A DNA stretch of 64,000 bases from Shouchella oshimensis (GTDB taxonomy: Bacteria > Bacillota > Bacilli > Bacillales > Bacillaceae_D), in the NCBI RefSeq assembly GCF_002019765.1, contig NZ_KV917380.1, positions 79,849 through 143,848 on the forward strand. The letters are read 5' to 3'. Made by a program: the position numbers and the translations under genes. Within the stretch, counting starts at the first letter, position 1. The number at the start of each line of letters is the position of its first letter. The notes under the pieces were generated by a model that was not told the DNA's origin, ran no database searches, and was given only the letters and a program-made list of their open reading frames with translations. Of the stretch, positions 26,529 to 41,465 are shown piece by piece.

Positions 26529-27470
26529 ATGAATGATTTTACCTTTTTCGAATCGGCCAGCTTTACACAAGATTTTCTAAAAGAACAGTATCAGCTTATT
26601 GAAAAAGAAGATGTTGCCTCTTCAAAGAGCTACATGAATTCTTACCGATTTATGTATCATATTCAACATGGTCAGCTTTACTACACTCAGGCTAAACAAG
26701 CTCCTGTAGCGATAAAGCCGATGCTTTTATTTTACGGAGTCTCTCAGCTTCTAAAAGCCTGCATTCTTAAATACGACCCAGACTACCCAGCAAAATCATC
26801 TGTATTGTCTCACGGTGTCTCAACACGAAAAAGAAAAAAGCAAGGCTATTCGTTTTTAGCCGATGAAGTAAAAGTACAACAAGATGGTTTGTTTCCACAT
26901 CTAATGCAAAAAATGTTTCACATGAAACCAAATCAATATTCTGATAAATACTCCATGGCTCTCTTATTTAAACAACTACCACCGATGCAAGATGCTTTTG
27001 TTCATCTGCTTTCTGAACAACCTTATTACTACGGAACGCTTCACGAAAATCAAACACTCACATTTCCTTCTAGTGTGCTTGATGCTTACCATATGACAGC
27101 TGAACGTTTTAAAGATTATTTAATTAGCTATGGGTACAACCATTCGTTAAACGTTAGTGAACAGAGGGAAACTATTGTCTTACACCCTATTGATGTACTA
27201 AAAGAACGAAACATTAGTCCTCTTTTATTTGTAAATGAAAACACATATGCTCTCCATTCAGCCAAAACAGACTACATGAAGCTTCCCACTTTAATGGTCT
27301 ACTATCTTGTTCTCTACAATCTCAGCATGATTTGTCGATATGAAACAGAATGGTGGGGAGAAAGACTGCATACATTGGATTGCGACGAAATGCCGTTCAT
27401 TAAGAATTTCTTAGACCTTGTAGAAAAAGATAGTCAACATGTTGTTCTCACTAAATTACTTCAACGCTAA
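26529..27470 (+). CDS. yaaC: YaaC-like protein
   Basis: A 313-residue protein of the YaaC family, of unknown function, present between guaB and the gyrase-proximal rRNA operon in bacilli and transcribed opposite to its neighbours, exactly as here. No signal peptide or obvious catalytic motif is visible; it is rich in Tyr and His, with scattered hydrophobic helices. ATG 26529 gives the family-typical start; ATG 26517 abuts the AAGG ribosome binding site. The gene contains a parS-like sequence (26914-26929). It is one of the few genes on the lagging strand. Confidence 0.8.
   Translation: MNDFTFFESASFTQDFLKEQYQLIEKEDVASSKSYMNSYRFMYHIQHGQLYYTQAKQAPVAIKPMLLFYGVSQLLKACILKYDPDYPAKSSVLSHGVSTRKRKKQGYSFLADEVKVQQDGLFPHLMQKMFHMKPNQYSDKYSMALLFKQLPPMQDAFVHLLSEQPYYYGTLHENQTLTFPSSVLDAYHMTAERFKDYLISYGYNHSLNVSEQRETIVLHPIDVLKERNISPLLFVNENTYALHSAKTDYMKLPTLMVYYLVLYNLSMICRYETEWWGERLHTLDCDEMPFIKNFLDLVEKDSQHVVLTKLLQR
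26914..26929. other. Degenerate parS-like site inside yaaC
   Basis: TGTTTCACATGAAACC matches the Bacillus parS consensus TGTTNCACGTGAAACA except for a central G-to-A change and the last base. The central CACGTG core is broken, so binding may be weak. Confidence 0.3.
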
Positions 27471-27639
27471 CCTAATTTATTATCGAGGTCGATAGCCTGA
27501 TTCATTTAAAAGTCGTTTACAAGCCTCTTATGCCATGAAACGGGTGATGTCTAGTATTAATCCCCTATGATTAGCTTTATTCTTTAATAAGCTCTCTACT
27601 GCTTATGTGGGTTCCTTTAAGACCACACTTGTAATTAGT
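27471..27639. other. Gene-free stretch downstream of yaaC
   Basis: About 170 bases with no coding potential and no clear terminator. Beyond it begin the tandem terminator units of the rRNA operon. Confidence 0.4.
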
Positions 27640-27687
27640 GTCTCATCTCTCTAAAGATTCCAGCTCTTTTGCGCCTTTCATTCTACG

Positions 27688-27716
27688 AAAAAAAAGACAC
27701 CTTTTCAGGTGTCTTT
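27688..27716 (-). terminator. rRNA operon terminator copy 3 (most distal)
   Basis: On the minus strand AAGACACC/GGTGTCTT stem, loop TGAAAA, then eight Ts. Confidence 0.8.
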
Positions 27717-27920
27717 CTCATTGCCAGGCAACGTCCTACCGCTCCACGGTGATTTTCTTCGAGGACGTTCCTCTTGTTGATGGGTTCCCTATGCTTCCCA
27801 TGAGGCTTCACGAAAACAACCCTTTCGTCTCACTGGGGAAGCACGCTGCTTTCATATGATTACTTTTTTATTTGGCTCGCTTCTGCCGAAGCGCAGCTCT
27901 TTTGCGCTTTTTTTCTACGC

Positions 27921-27947
27921 AAAAAAGACACCTTTTCAGGTGTCTTT
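27921..27947 (-). terminator. rRNA operon terminator copy 2
   Basis: Same hairpin as the copy at 28134-28160, in the second repeat unit. Confidence 0.8.
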
Positions 27948-28133
27948 CTGATTGCCTGGCAACGTCCCTTAGCTCCACGGTGGTTTTCTTTGAGGACGTT
28001 CCTCTCGTTGATAGATCCCCGATGCTTCCCATGAAGCTTTTACGAAAACAACCCTTTCGTGTTTCATATGATTACTTTTTTATTTGGCTCGCTTCTGCCG
28101 AAGCGTAGCTCTTTTGCGCTTTTCTTTCTACGC

Positions 28134-28160
28134 AAAAAAGACACCTTTTCAGGTGTCTTT
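28134..28160 (-). terminator. rRNA operon terminator copy 1 (adjacent to 5S)
   Basis: On the minus strand AAAGACACC and GGTGTCTTT with loop TGAAAA and six Ts, 7 bases after the 5S 3' end. Confidence 0.9.
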
Positions 28161-28166
28161 CTCATA

Positions 28167-28282
28167 TGCCTGGCAACGTCCTACTCTCACAGGGGGAAGC
28201 CCCCAACTACCATCGGCGCAAAAGAGCTTAACGACCGTGTTCGGCATGGGAACGGGTGTGACCTCTTTGCTATTGCCACCAG
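28167..28282 (-). rRNA. 5S ribosomal RNA
   Basis: The reverse complement contains the conserved CACACCCGTTCCCATGCCGAA and GAGAGTAGGACGTTGCCAGGC. The ends pair (CTGGTGGCAA with TTGCCAGG). About 116 bases. Last gene of the 16S-23S-5S operon. Confidence 0.96.
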
Positions 28283-28484
28283 ACTTTGGTTTACTTCAGA
28301 TAAGCGTCGGGCTTTTTTGTCAGTTTCCTCTTTCCTTTTCAGTCACGTACGTGAGTACGCTCCTTCAAGTCCATCGTCACTTCCGCAAATCCCTTGCTTC
28401 TCTTTGTAAAACTCATTTGTTAAAAAGAATCGGTGATTCTTTCAAAACTAAATCAAATCATCATACTCAAACTCAAGAAATTTA
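28283..28484 (-). other. 23S-5S spacer
   Basis: About 200 bases with no tRNA gene. It contains a diverged third version of the block duplicated in the 16S-23S spacer (around 28340-28420, GTCACGTACGTGAGTACGCT-like), probably part of the 23S processing stem. Confidence 0.6.
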
Positions 28485-31418
<2,934 letters not shown>

Positions 31419-31421
31419 CAT

Positions 31422-31544
31422 TTTGACGTCCGATAAACGTTGAATCTCATCGTCTGGTACGCGCTTCTCATTCAGTCACGTAGACAACTACGCTCCTTCA
31501 ATCGAACACTTCCATCCTCGATCTTCTTGTTTCTCTTTGTCAAA
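31422..31544 (-). repeat. Direct repeat copy A in the 16S-23S spacer
   Basis: Pairs with 31658-31780. Same length, about 90 percent identical by eye, beginning TTTGACGTCCGATAAACG and ending TCTCTTTGTCAAA on the plus strand. Confidence 0.85.
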
Positions 31545-31657
31545 CAGTTAACCTAAAAGGTTTATGAATTCTTGACGTCTCGTTCAAACAGTTGTAACAC
31601 CGATGAACAAAACTAATTTGAGTTGATTGATTATGATTTAGTTTTCAAAGAACCAAG

Positions 31658-31780
31658 TTTGACGTCCGATAAACGGCGAATCTCTTCGTCTGGCACGTGC
31701 TTCTCATTCAATCACGTAGACAACTACGCTCTCTCAATCGAACACTACCATCCTCGATTTTCTTGTTTCTCTTTGTCAAA
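31658..31780 (-). repeat. Direct repeat copy B in the 16S-23S spacer
   Basis: Second copy of the 123-base block. It lies about 100 bases from the 16S 3' end, whereas copy A abuts the 23S 5' end. Confidence 0.85.
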
Positions 31781-31877
31781 ACACTATAAGAATGAAACAG
31801 AGTTCATTCAAAACTGAACAAAAGATCCAAAGCGCTATATGACCCGAGGTCATACATCGACTAGAGTAAAAACTCCA

Positions 31878-33430
<1,553 letters not shown>

Positions 33431-33571
33431 AGTGTTTGACTTGCTCATTTGCACAATTTAAAGCTGTGTCTAACTTCATTGACGAGATACCTTGTATCTC
33501 TTTTTACGCTTGGCTTTTGTTCAGTTTTCAAAGAACTCGTTTGCGCCTCGATCTCTCTTGGCGACTCAATT

Positions 33572-33601
33572 AATATACCATTTTCTCTCGTATAAAGTCA
33601 A
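33572..33601 (-). promoter_or_regulatory. rRNA promoter P2 (complete operon)
   Basis: On the minus strand TTGACT (33596-33601) and TATATT (33572-33577), spacing 18. Identical to the P2 of the left operon. Confidence 0.75.
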
Positions 33602-33658
33602 CAACTTTTTTAAAAGAAATGGTAAGTTGTTTGCGCCTCTCTTAAGAGGACAAGTAAT

Positions 33659-33687
33659 AATATATCATTCTATTAATAAACCGTCAA
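33659..33687 (-). promoter_or_regulatory. rRNA promoter P1 (complete operon)
   Basis: On the minus strand TTGACG (33682-33687) and TATATT (33659-33664), spacing 17. Its minus-35 is closer to consensus than that of the left operon. Confidence 0.7.
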
Positions 33688-33799
33688 CTGTATTTATGAA
33701 TTTATTTAATTTATTTTTTCTACCCATTAAGTTTCGAGCAACCACGCTGTCCTTTTACGTAAACTAGATTTGTTGATACACCATAGTTCCTTTTCAACT

Positions 33800-33831
33800 A
33801 AAAAGAACAGCATCTGCTAGCATGCTGTTCT
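33800..33831 (-). terminator. Terminator of the SDR gene
   Basis: On the minus strand AGAACAGCAT and ATGCTGTTCT form a stem, followed by TTTT. Confidence 0.85.
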
Positions 33832-33875
33832 CTGTCTAATTAGAGAGCCTTTGTATTCGATTAAATCTATTTACA

Positions 33876-34847
33876 TTAACTATTTGTTGATTGTCCTGCA
33901 TCAACATGTAAAACCTGGCCAGTCACAAACCGAGAATCATCTGATGCTAAATACACATACGTGGGTGCTAACTCAAAAGGTTGACCAACTCTTCCTACTA
34001 CATTATCTACTGGTAAGGCATTATCATCTGCTGTAAAGCTAGATGGAATAAGCGGCGTCCAAATCTTACCTGGTGCTACTGCATTTACACGTATCCCGTT
34101 CTTTCCGACTTGTTTCGCTAGAGCTCTCGTCCATCCTACGTTCGCTCCCTTTGTCGCCGTATAATCAACAAGCTGTGGTTCCCCTACATACGTTACGACG
34201 GAGGATGTCATAATAATAGAGCTTCCAGATTTTAAATAGGGCATAGCAGCTCTCGTTAAGTAGAAATGCGAGTACACATTCACTTTAAACGTGTAATCAA
34301 ATTGTTCGTCCGTTATATCGGTAATTGATTGCTGGGGAAACTGGATACCAACGTTGTTAACAACAATATCAATCTTTTTAAATGCCTCAATCGCACGTCG
34401 CACAATTTCTTCATTTTTTTCTTTTAAACTTACATCACCAGAAATAAGTAGACAACGGCGTCCTAATTCCTCGATCCTATTCTTCGTTCGGTAGGCATCC
34501 TCATGTTCATGTAAATAACTAATGACACAGTCAGCACCTTCCTTTGCAAACGCAATCGCCGCTGCGGCCCCAATGCCACTATCACCACCTGTAATAATGG
34601 CGACTTTATCCTCTAGCTTGCCAGAACCTTTGTATTGCTCATTTTCTATAATAGGAAGTGGTACCATTAGTGACTCAATTCCCGGCTGTTCCAATTGTCT
34701 TTGTTCAGGTCCTGTTAAATTTAGTTCCTCATAGCGTGTAATCTTCCCAAAACTAGGATATAGGGGGTATGTTCCTTCTTTCATGTTTGATTTAAACCAT
34801 TGTTGAAGTTCTTCCATCTCACGCTTTTTGTCAGATTCATTGGTCAT
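33876..34847 (-). CDS. Short-chain dehydrogenase/reductase (YhxC/YhdF-like)
   Basis: Soluble NAD(P)-dependent oxidoreductase of 323 residues. A 75-residue N-terminal extension precedes the classical SDR fold. Visible: cofactor motif TGGDSGIG (about 86-93), NNVG (about 163), the catalytic Ser in MTSSVV (about 215) and YTATK (Tyr and Lys, about 229-233). The N-terminal extension ending in LPIIENEQYKGSGKL is typical of a group linked to general stress or sporulation in Bacillus. The substrate is unknown. ATG with GAGGTGAT upstream. Monocistronic, between the rRNA promoters and the gyrA end. Confidence 0.88.
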   Translation of the reverse strand: MTNESDKKREMEELQQWFKSNMKEGTYPLYPSFGKITRYEELNLTGPEQRQLEQPGIESLMVPLPIIENEQYKGSGKLEDKVAIITGGDSGIGAAAAIAFAKEGADCVISYLHEHEDAYRTKNRIEELGRRCLLISGDVSLKEKNEEIVRRAIEAFKKIDIVVNNVGIQFPQQSITDITDEQFDYTFKVNVYSHFYLTRAAMPYLKSGSSIIMTSSVVTYVGEPQLVDYTATKGANVGWTRALAKQVGKNGIRVNAVAPGKIWTPLIPSSFTADDNALPVDNVVGRVGQPFELAPTYVYLASDDSRFVTGQVLHVDAGQSTNS

Positions 34848-34972
34848 CTTATCACCTCAATAGTCTTACACTATGAATAGGCGATTACCTACGTGCACGT
34901 CTTTTTTATTGAGAGACATACTTCTCTCGTATCGACTTTGCATATAGTAAGTGAAAAAGGAGGAGAAGTCTC

Positions 34973-35137
34973 ATGAAGTTTACCTTTTATCCCGAAGTCA
35001 CCCTGCTTACAACGAACGATCCATCAGAACACGAGCGTATGCACTATTTAGGGGAATCCTGGCTAGTTCCAAAAATAGGACCTAGACCTCCCTATTATGC
35101 TCATCCTCGACTTGAACCAGCTTACCCAATCCTTTAA
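34973..35137 (+). CDS. Small hypothetical protein, 54 residues
   Basis: A short open frame beginning MKFTFYPEVT and ending LEPAYPIL, with an excellent ribosome binding site (AAAGGAGGAG, 7 bases before ATG). A terminator shared with gyrA follows directly after the stop. The peptide is rich in Pro, Tyr, His and Glu and lacks membrane or signal segments. I do not recognise the family. Its own start signals, its terminator and its orientation opposite to all neighbours make it a likely real gene. A CATATAGT box at 34941-34948 resembles minus-10 elements of sporulation sigma factors, but no matching minus-35 is convincing. Confidence 0.6.
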   Translation: MKFTFYPEVTLLTTNDPSEHERMHYLGESWLVPKIGPRPPYYAHPRLEPAYPIL

Positions 35138-35142
35138 GACGA

Positions 35143-35172
35143 AAAGAAACTGTCCAAAAGGACAGTTTCTTT
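35143..35172. terminator. Bidirectional terminator between the small gene and gyrA
   Basis: AAAGAAACTGTCC and GGACAGTTTCTTT form a perfect 13-bp stem with a 4-base loop and T/A runs on both sides. It overlaps the gyrA stop codon (35171-35173). Confidence 0.9.
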
Positions 35173-37687
35173 ATTCTTCATTCGATTCAGTTGTTTCTTC
35201 TATAGCATTTGTAGCATCTGTCGTTTCTAATTCTTCGCTATCCTCAAGATCCTCTACATCTTCATCCTGAATGTTAACGCGGGCAACTGTTGCTACCTCT
35301 TCGCCTTCCTGAACACGAATGAGCGTAACCCCTTGTGTATTTCTTCCGGTTGTTGAAATACCCTCGACAGTGGTACGAATAATAATTCCATTCGCCGTTA
35401 CAATCATAATGTCATCGTCTTCGCCTACCATTTTCAATGAGATAAGCGGACCGTTTTTGTCGGTTACGTTACATGTCTTAATGCCTTTACCGCCTCGGCT
35501 CTGAACACGGTATTCATCCAGCTCTGTTCGTTTTCCATACCCTTTTTCTGTTACAACAAGCACCTTTTGGTCTTCGTTAATAACATCCATTCCAACTACA
35601 CCATCATCATTTGAAAGAGTGATCCCTTTTACACCACCAGCAGTTCGTCCCATGTCACGAACATCCGTCTCATGAAAACGAATAGCCATACCCTGCCTTG
35701 TGCCAATCATCATCTCTCGATCCCCGTCGGTTAAACGGACACCATGCAATGAGTCGCCTTCACGCAAGTTAATAGCAAACAGACCACCTTTACGGATATT
35801 TGCAAATGCGGATAACGTTGTTCGCTTCGCAATACCATGTTCCGTTAAGAAGAATAAATATGAGTTGTCGTCAAATTCTTCAATTGGAATCACTGTACTA
35901 ATCGTTTCACCTGGTTCAATTTGCAGGAGATTAATGGCTGGGATTCCTTTTGCCGTTCGTCCCAATTCAGGAATTTCATACCCTTTTAAGCGATATACTT
36001 TTCCTTTGTTCGTAAAGAATAAGATAGTATGGTGCGTATTTGTTATAAACAAATGTTGAACAAAATCATCATCATTTGTTCCCATTCCTTGTATTCCTTT
36101 ACCACCACGTCTTTGCGCTCGATACGTGGAAACTGGTAGACGCTTCACATATCCGTTATGCGTAATGGTAATGACGATATTTTGACGAGGAATCAAATCT
36201 TCATCTTCAAGATGTTCTTCACTCATTGAGATAACCGTTCTGCGTTCATCATTAAATTTCTGCTTGACCAATTCTAATTCCTCGCGAATGACTTCTAACA
36301 CACGTTCTTCGCTGGCTAAAATGGCTCTTAGCTCTGCAATACGGGCCATTACTTCTTGATACTCTTGTTCTAACTTATCTCGTTCAAGACCAGTTAGTCT
36401 TTGTAATCTCATATCTAAAATGGCTTGCGCCTGATCATAGCTAAGTTCAAAGCGTTCAATCAATCCATTACGTGCAATTTCAGCTGTTGCTGATGCACGA
36501 ATTAGCGCGATAATCTCATCAATATGATCTAAGGCTATACGCAGCCCTTCTAATATGTGTGCACGAGCCTCTGCTTTATTTAAATCAAATTGGGTCCGTC
36601 TACGAATGACTTCTACTTGGTGTGCTAAATAATGTTCTAACGCCTGCTTGATATTCAATACTTCAGGTTTGCCGTTAACGAGTGCTAACATATTAATCCC
36701 GAAACTTGTCTGCAAAGCCGTTTGCTTGTACAAATTATTTAAAATGACGTTCGGGTTTGCGTCACGACGGACATCAATCACAATGCGCATCCCATTACGG
36801 TCAGATGAATCTCTCAGCTCCGTAATACCTTCTATTTTTTTATCACGAACGAGTTCGGCAATTTTTTCAATTAACCGCGCTTTATTTACTTGGTAAGGAA
36901 GTTCAGTCACAATAATAGACTGCTTGCCTTTATTTTCTTCGATTTCTGTTTTTGCTCGTACCATAATGGATCCGCGACCAGTCGTGTACGCTTTACGAAT
37001 TCCAGAACGTCCTAAAATTTCTCCACCAGTTGGAAAATCAGGACCAGGAATGTGCTCCATTAAGTCTGGAATGGTTATCTCTGGGTCTTTCGATAATGCA
37101 AGCACACCATCAATTACTTCCCCTAGCTGGTGAGGAGGAATGTTCGTCGCCATTCCAACGGCAATACCAGAAGTACCGTTCACTAAAAGGTTTGGAAATC
37201 TTGCTGGCAATACTTTAGGCTCGCGCTCCGTCCCATCATAGTTATCGTCAAAGTCAACTGTGTCCTTGTTTAAATCACGCACAAGTTCCATTGAGATTTT
37301 TGACATCTTTGATTCTGTGTAACGCATCGCTGCCGCTGAATCTCCATCAATAGATCCAAAGTTTCCATGTCCGTTAACGAGCATATAACGATAGCTAAAA
37401 TCTTGCGCCATACGAACCATCGTATCGTATACAGAAGAATCTCCGTGTGGGTGATACTTTCCTAAAACTTCTCCAACAATTCTTGCCGATTTTTTAAAGG
37501 GTTTGTCAGGAGTCATTCCTAATTCAAACATTGCATATAGAATACGGCGGTGAACCGGCTTCATTCCATCTCGTGCATCAGGAAGTGCTCGGCTAACAAT
37601 AACACTCATGGCATAATCCATGAATGATTCTTTCATCTCTTCATCAATTAATCGTTCTCTAAGTCTCGACACATCTTCTTCAGCCAT
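35171..37687 (-). CDS. gyrA: DNA gyrase subunit A
   Basis: Cleaves and rejoins DNA in the supercoiling reaction, with GyrB. It has 838 residues: the quinolone-resistance region GDSSVYD (Ser retained at the position mutated in resistance, about 84), catalytic Tyr in AAAMRYTE (about 123), the coiled-coil gate, then six C-terminal beta-pinwheel repeats including the GyrA box QRRGGKG (about 520) and a long acidic tail. ATG with GGAGG 7 bases upstream. It follows gyrB with a 45-base gap and ends in the bidirectional terminator. Confidence 0.99.
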   Translation of the reverse strand: MAEEDVSRLRERLIDEEMKESFMDYAMSVIVSRALPDARDGMKPVHRRILYAMFELGMTPDKPFKKSARIVGEVLGKYHPHGDSSVYDTMVRMAQDFSYRYMLVNGHGNFGSIDGDSAAAMRYTESKMSKISMELVRDLNKDTVDFDDNYDGTEREPKVLPARFPNLLVNGTSGIAVGMATNIPPHQLGEVIDGVLALSKDPEITIPDLMEHIPGPDFPTGGEILGRSGIRKAYTTGRGSIMVRAKTEIEENKGKQSIIVTELPYQVNKARLIEKIAELVRDKKIEGITELRDSSDRNGMRIVIDVRRDANPNVILNNLYKQTALQTSFGINMLALVNGKPEVLNIKQALEHYLAHQVEVIRRRTQFDLNKAEARAHILEGLRIALDHIDEIIALIRASATAEIARNGLIERFELSYDQAQAILDMRLQRLTGLERDKLEQEYQEVMARIAELRAILASEERVLEVIREELELVKQKFNDERRTVISMSEEHLEDEDLIPRQNIVITITHNGYVKRLPVSTYRAQRRGGKGIQGMGTNDDDFVQHLFITNTHHTILFFTNKGKVYRLKGYEIPELGRTAKGIPAINLLQIEPGETISTVIPIEEFDDNSYLFFLTEHGIAKRTTLSAFANIRKGGLFAINLREGDSLHGVRLTDGDREMMIGTRQGMAIRFHETDVRDMGRTAGGVKGITLSNDDGVVGMDVINEDQKVLVVTEKGYGKRTELDEYRVQSRGGKGIKTCNVTDKNGPLISLKMVGEDDDIMIVTANGIIIRTTVEGISTTGRNTQGVTLIRVQEGEEVATVARVNIQDEDVEDLEDSEELETTDATNAIEETTESNEE

Positions 37688-37732
37688 ACAAAAACCTCCG
37701 CAACAGACTAAGTTACATCCTTAGTCCTCCTC

Positions 37733-39661
<1,929 letters not shown>

Positions 39662-39681
39662 TCACCTTCTCGTTAGGGGTC

Positions 39682-39960
39682 CTATCCATTGGTTTCTTCT
39701 TCCTCAAATAAACGATCTAGCACATTCTCTGTTGAGCGTTTATAGAGTGTTTGTGTGGAAACCGGAGAGTAGTACACATGATGATTTGTTACAATGACGC
39801 TTTTAATCGCGTCCGTTACATTGCCGATACACGTTTTTTGTATCGTTTGATTTTCAAGAAAAGCGAGTGTGTCTTTCGGTAACGCTTCTTCAACATATGG
39901 AAAAATACCAACAATCCGGTTAATTGGTAAAATAATATCTCCACCTACATGAATATACAT
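39682..39960 (-). CDS. remB: Extracellular matrix regulator RemB (YaaB)
   Basis: A 92-residue DUF370 protein. It begins MYIHVGGDIILP and carries the KSVIVTNHHVYYSPVS stretch typical of RemB. In B. subtilis RemB and RemA promote expression of biofilm matrix genes. ATG 39960, with GGAGT inside the end of recF, so translation is coupled. The position between recF and gyrB is conserved. Confidence 0.95.
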   Translation of the reverse strand: MYIHVGGDIILPINRIVGIFPYVEEALPKDTLAFLENQTIQKTCIGNVTDAIKSVIVTNHHVYYSPVSTQTLYKRSTENVLDRLFEEEETNG

Positions 39961-39963
39961 CGT

Positions 39964-41082
39964 TTACTCCATTCGTTTGATTTCACCTTGGGTTACAGTA
40001 AAAATGCACGCTTCTTGCCGAACACTTTCATGTAGTCCGCTAATGGATGTCGTTGTTACAAACGTTTGTACGCGATTTTGAATCGTTTCTAGTAAATGAG
40101 ATTGTCTATAATCATCTAGTTCTGATAGTACGTCATCTAGTAAAAGAACAGGATATTCGCCGACTTCATCATGAATTAAATCAATTTCTGCTAATTTAAG
40201 AGATAATGCTGTCGTTCGCTGTTGCCCTTGAGAACCGAACTTTTGAACATCTAAGTCATTAATGGTAAAAGCTAAATCATCTCGATGCGGCCCAAACAAG
40301 GTTGTTCCTCTTCTTACTTCTTCTTCTTTTTTCACTTCATACTTTTTTTGCATCGCTATTTTTATTTTCGACAGATTCCCCTCTTCTGATACCTCTAAAG
40401 AAGGGATATATTGAAGTCTTAACACTTCTTTACCTCTGCTAATCGAATCGTGAATCGGAACAGCCCATTTCTCTAGCTGTTTCGTAAACTCTCCACGCTT
40501 TTTCATAATAAAAGCCGCTCGCTCAATCATTTGTTCTGTTAAAATATCAAGCATTGTAAAATCTGTCGAACGCTTTTGCTGCATCGTTTTCAGTAAAACA
40601 TTGCGTTGTTTCATTATTTTGCCGTAATGAGACAACTCATAGAGATAAACCGGACTAATCTGCCCTAACTCCATATCAATAAAACGTCTTCTTGTCTGCG
40701 GGCTTCCCTTAACCAGCTCTAAATCTTCCGGTGCAAACATGACGACGTTAATCGTTCCGACATAATCACTTAAACGTTTTTGTTCTAGCCCATTTATCTT
40801 ACCGCGCTTTCCTTTCTGCGAGATAATCAAATCAAGCTCGACTTGACCAGTCCGATTTTCACCTTCGATATGAATTCGAGAAAATTCGTCATCGAATCGT
40901 ATTAATTCTTTGTCTTTATTCGATCGATGGGATTTCGCAAGAGAGATTACATAAATCGCTTCTAGTAGATTGGTTTTACCTTGTGCGTTTTCTCCAATAA
41001 ACACATTCACTTTATCACCAAACGACAGGGAAGCTCTCTCATAATTACGATAGGACGTTAATTCAATTTTTCTTATTAGCAT
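39964..41082 (-). CDS. recF: DNA replication and repair protein RecF
   Basis: SMC-like ATPase that helps RecR and RecO load RecA at gaps. It has 372 residues: Walker [10 protein letters not shown] (about 30-38), the [11 protein letters not shown] motif, signature [16 protein letters not shown] (about 295) and Walker [13 protein letters not shown] (about 315). The N-terminus [12 protein letters not shown] is typical. ATG with AAGGTGTAAGG directly upstream. It lies 2 bases after yaaA, in the dnaN-yaaA-recF order. Confidence 0.98.
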   Translation of the reverse strand: MLIRKIELTSYRNYERASLSFGDKVNVFIGENAQGKTNLLEAIYVISLAKSHRSNKDKELIRFDDEFSRIHIEGENRTGQVELDLIISQKGKRGKINGLEQKRLSDYVGTINVVMFAPEDLELVKGSPQTRRRFIDMELGQISPVYLYELSHYGKIMKQRNVLLKTMQQKRSTDFTMLDILTEQMIERAAFIMKKRGEFTKQLEKWAVPIHDSISRGKEVLRLQYIPSLEVSEEGNLSKIKIAMQKKYEVKKEEEVRRGTTLFGPHRDDLAFTINDLDVQKFGSQGQQRTTALSLKLAEIDLIHDEVGEYPVLLLDDVLSELDDYRQSHLLETIQNRVQTFVTTTSISGLHESVRQEACIFTVTQGEIKRME

Positions 41083-41084
41083 CC

Positions 41085-41303
41085 TTACACCTTCGTAACG
41101 ATTACAAAGGTTCGTCCATCTACTAAATCAATTTGATCATCAGGACGTAATTTCTTACCTCGGCGATTTTCTTCTTCCCCATTTACGTAGACGATATATT
41201 CACCTAAATACCACTTTGCCATTCCACCAGTATCAATTACTCCAGCTTCTTTTAGTAATTGACCAAGTGTAATGTATTCTGATTCAATCTCTATTTGTTC
41301 CAA
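41085..41303 (-). CDS. yaaA: S4-domain RNA-binding protein YaaA
   Basis: A 72-residue S4-like protein; the B. subtilis YaaA has 71. The motif [23 protein letters not shown] and the NRRGKKL turn are typical. In B. subtilis it has been linked to large ribosomal subunit assembly. TTG at 41303 lies 7 bases after GAGGTG and matches the family start; the frame upstream to ATG 41321 runs over this ribosome binding site. It sits between dnaN and recF. Confidence 0.93.
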   Translation of the reverse strand: MEQIEIESEYITLGQLLKEAGVIDTGGMAKWYLGEYIVYVNGEEENRRGKKLRPDDQIDLVDGRTFVIVTKV

Positions 41304-41465
41304 GATCGTACACCTCACCATCTGCTAGACGAAGGGAAGACAGCATACGTCAAATGAATGCTGTCTCTAATTTGTTAGCTGTATCGTATTGTTCGCTCTA
41401 AAAAAATCTCTTTCTCTATTGTACTAAACGAATCGTCTCTAGCCAACCTTTTTTCATACAAGCTT

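Larger units (their letters stand above)
27640..28165 (-). repeat. Tandem terminator units behind the rRNA operon, with 5S 3'-end remnants
   Basis: The same terminator occurs three times, at steps of 231 and 213 bases. Between them the spacer repeats with about 80-90 percent identity by eye. Units 1 and 2 each carry a copy of the last 15-17 bases of 5S rRNA (GGACGTTGCCTGGCA on the minus strand) just before the terminator, without the rest of 5S. Each unit also carries AGCTCTTTTGCGC on the plus strand, the reverse complement of how it would appear from the real 5S gene. These look like partial duplications of the operon end. Confidence 0.8.

Noticed and set aside
27688-28160. CRISPR-like regular repeats
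   Set aside because: Only three copies, each is an intrinsic terminator hairpin, and the spacers are themselves repetitive. No cas genes in the window.
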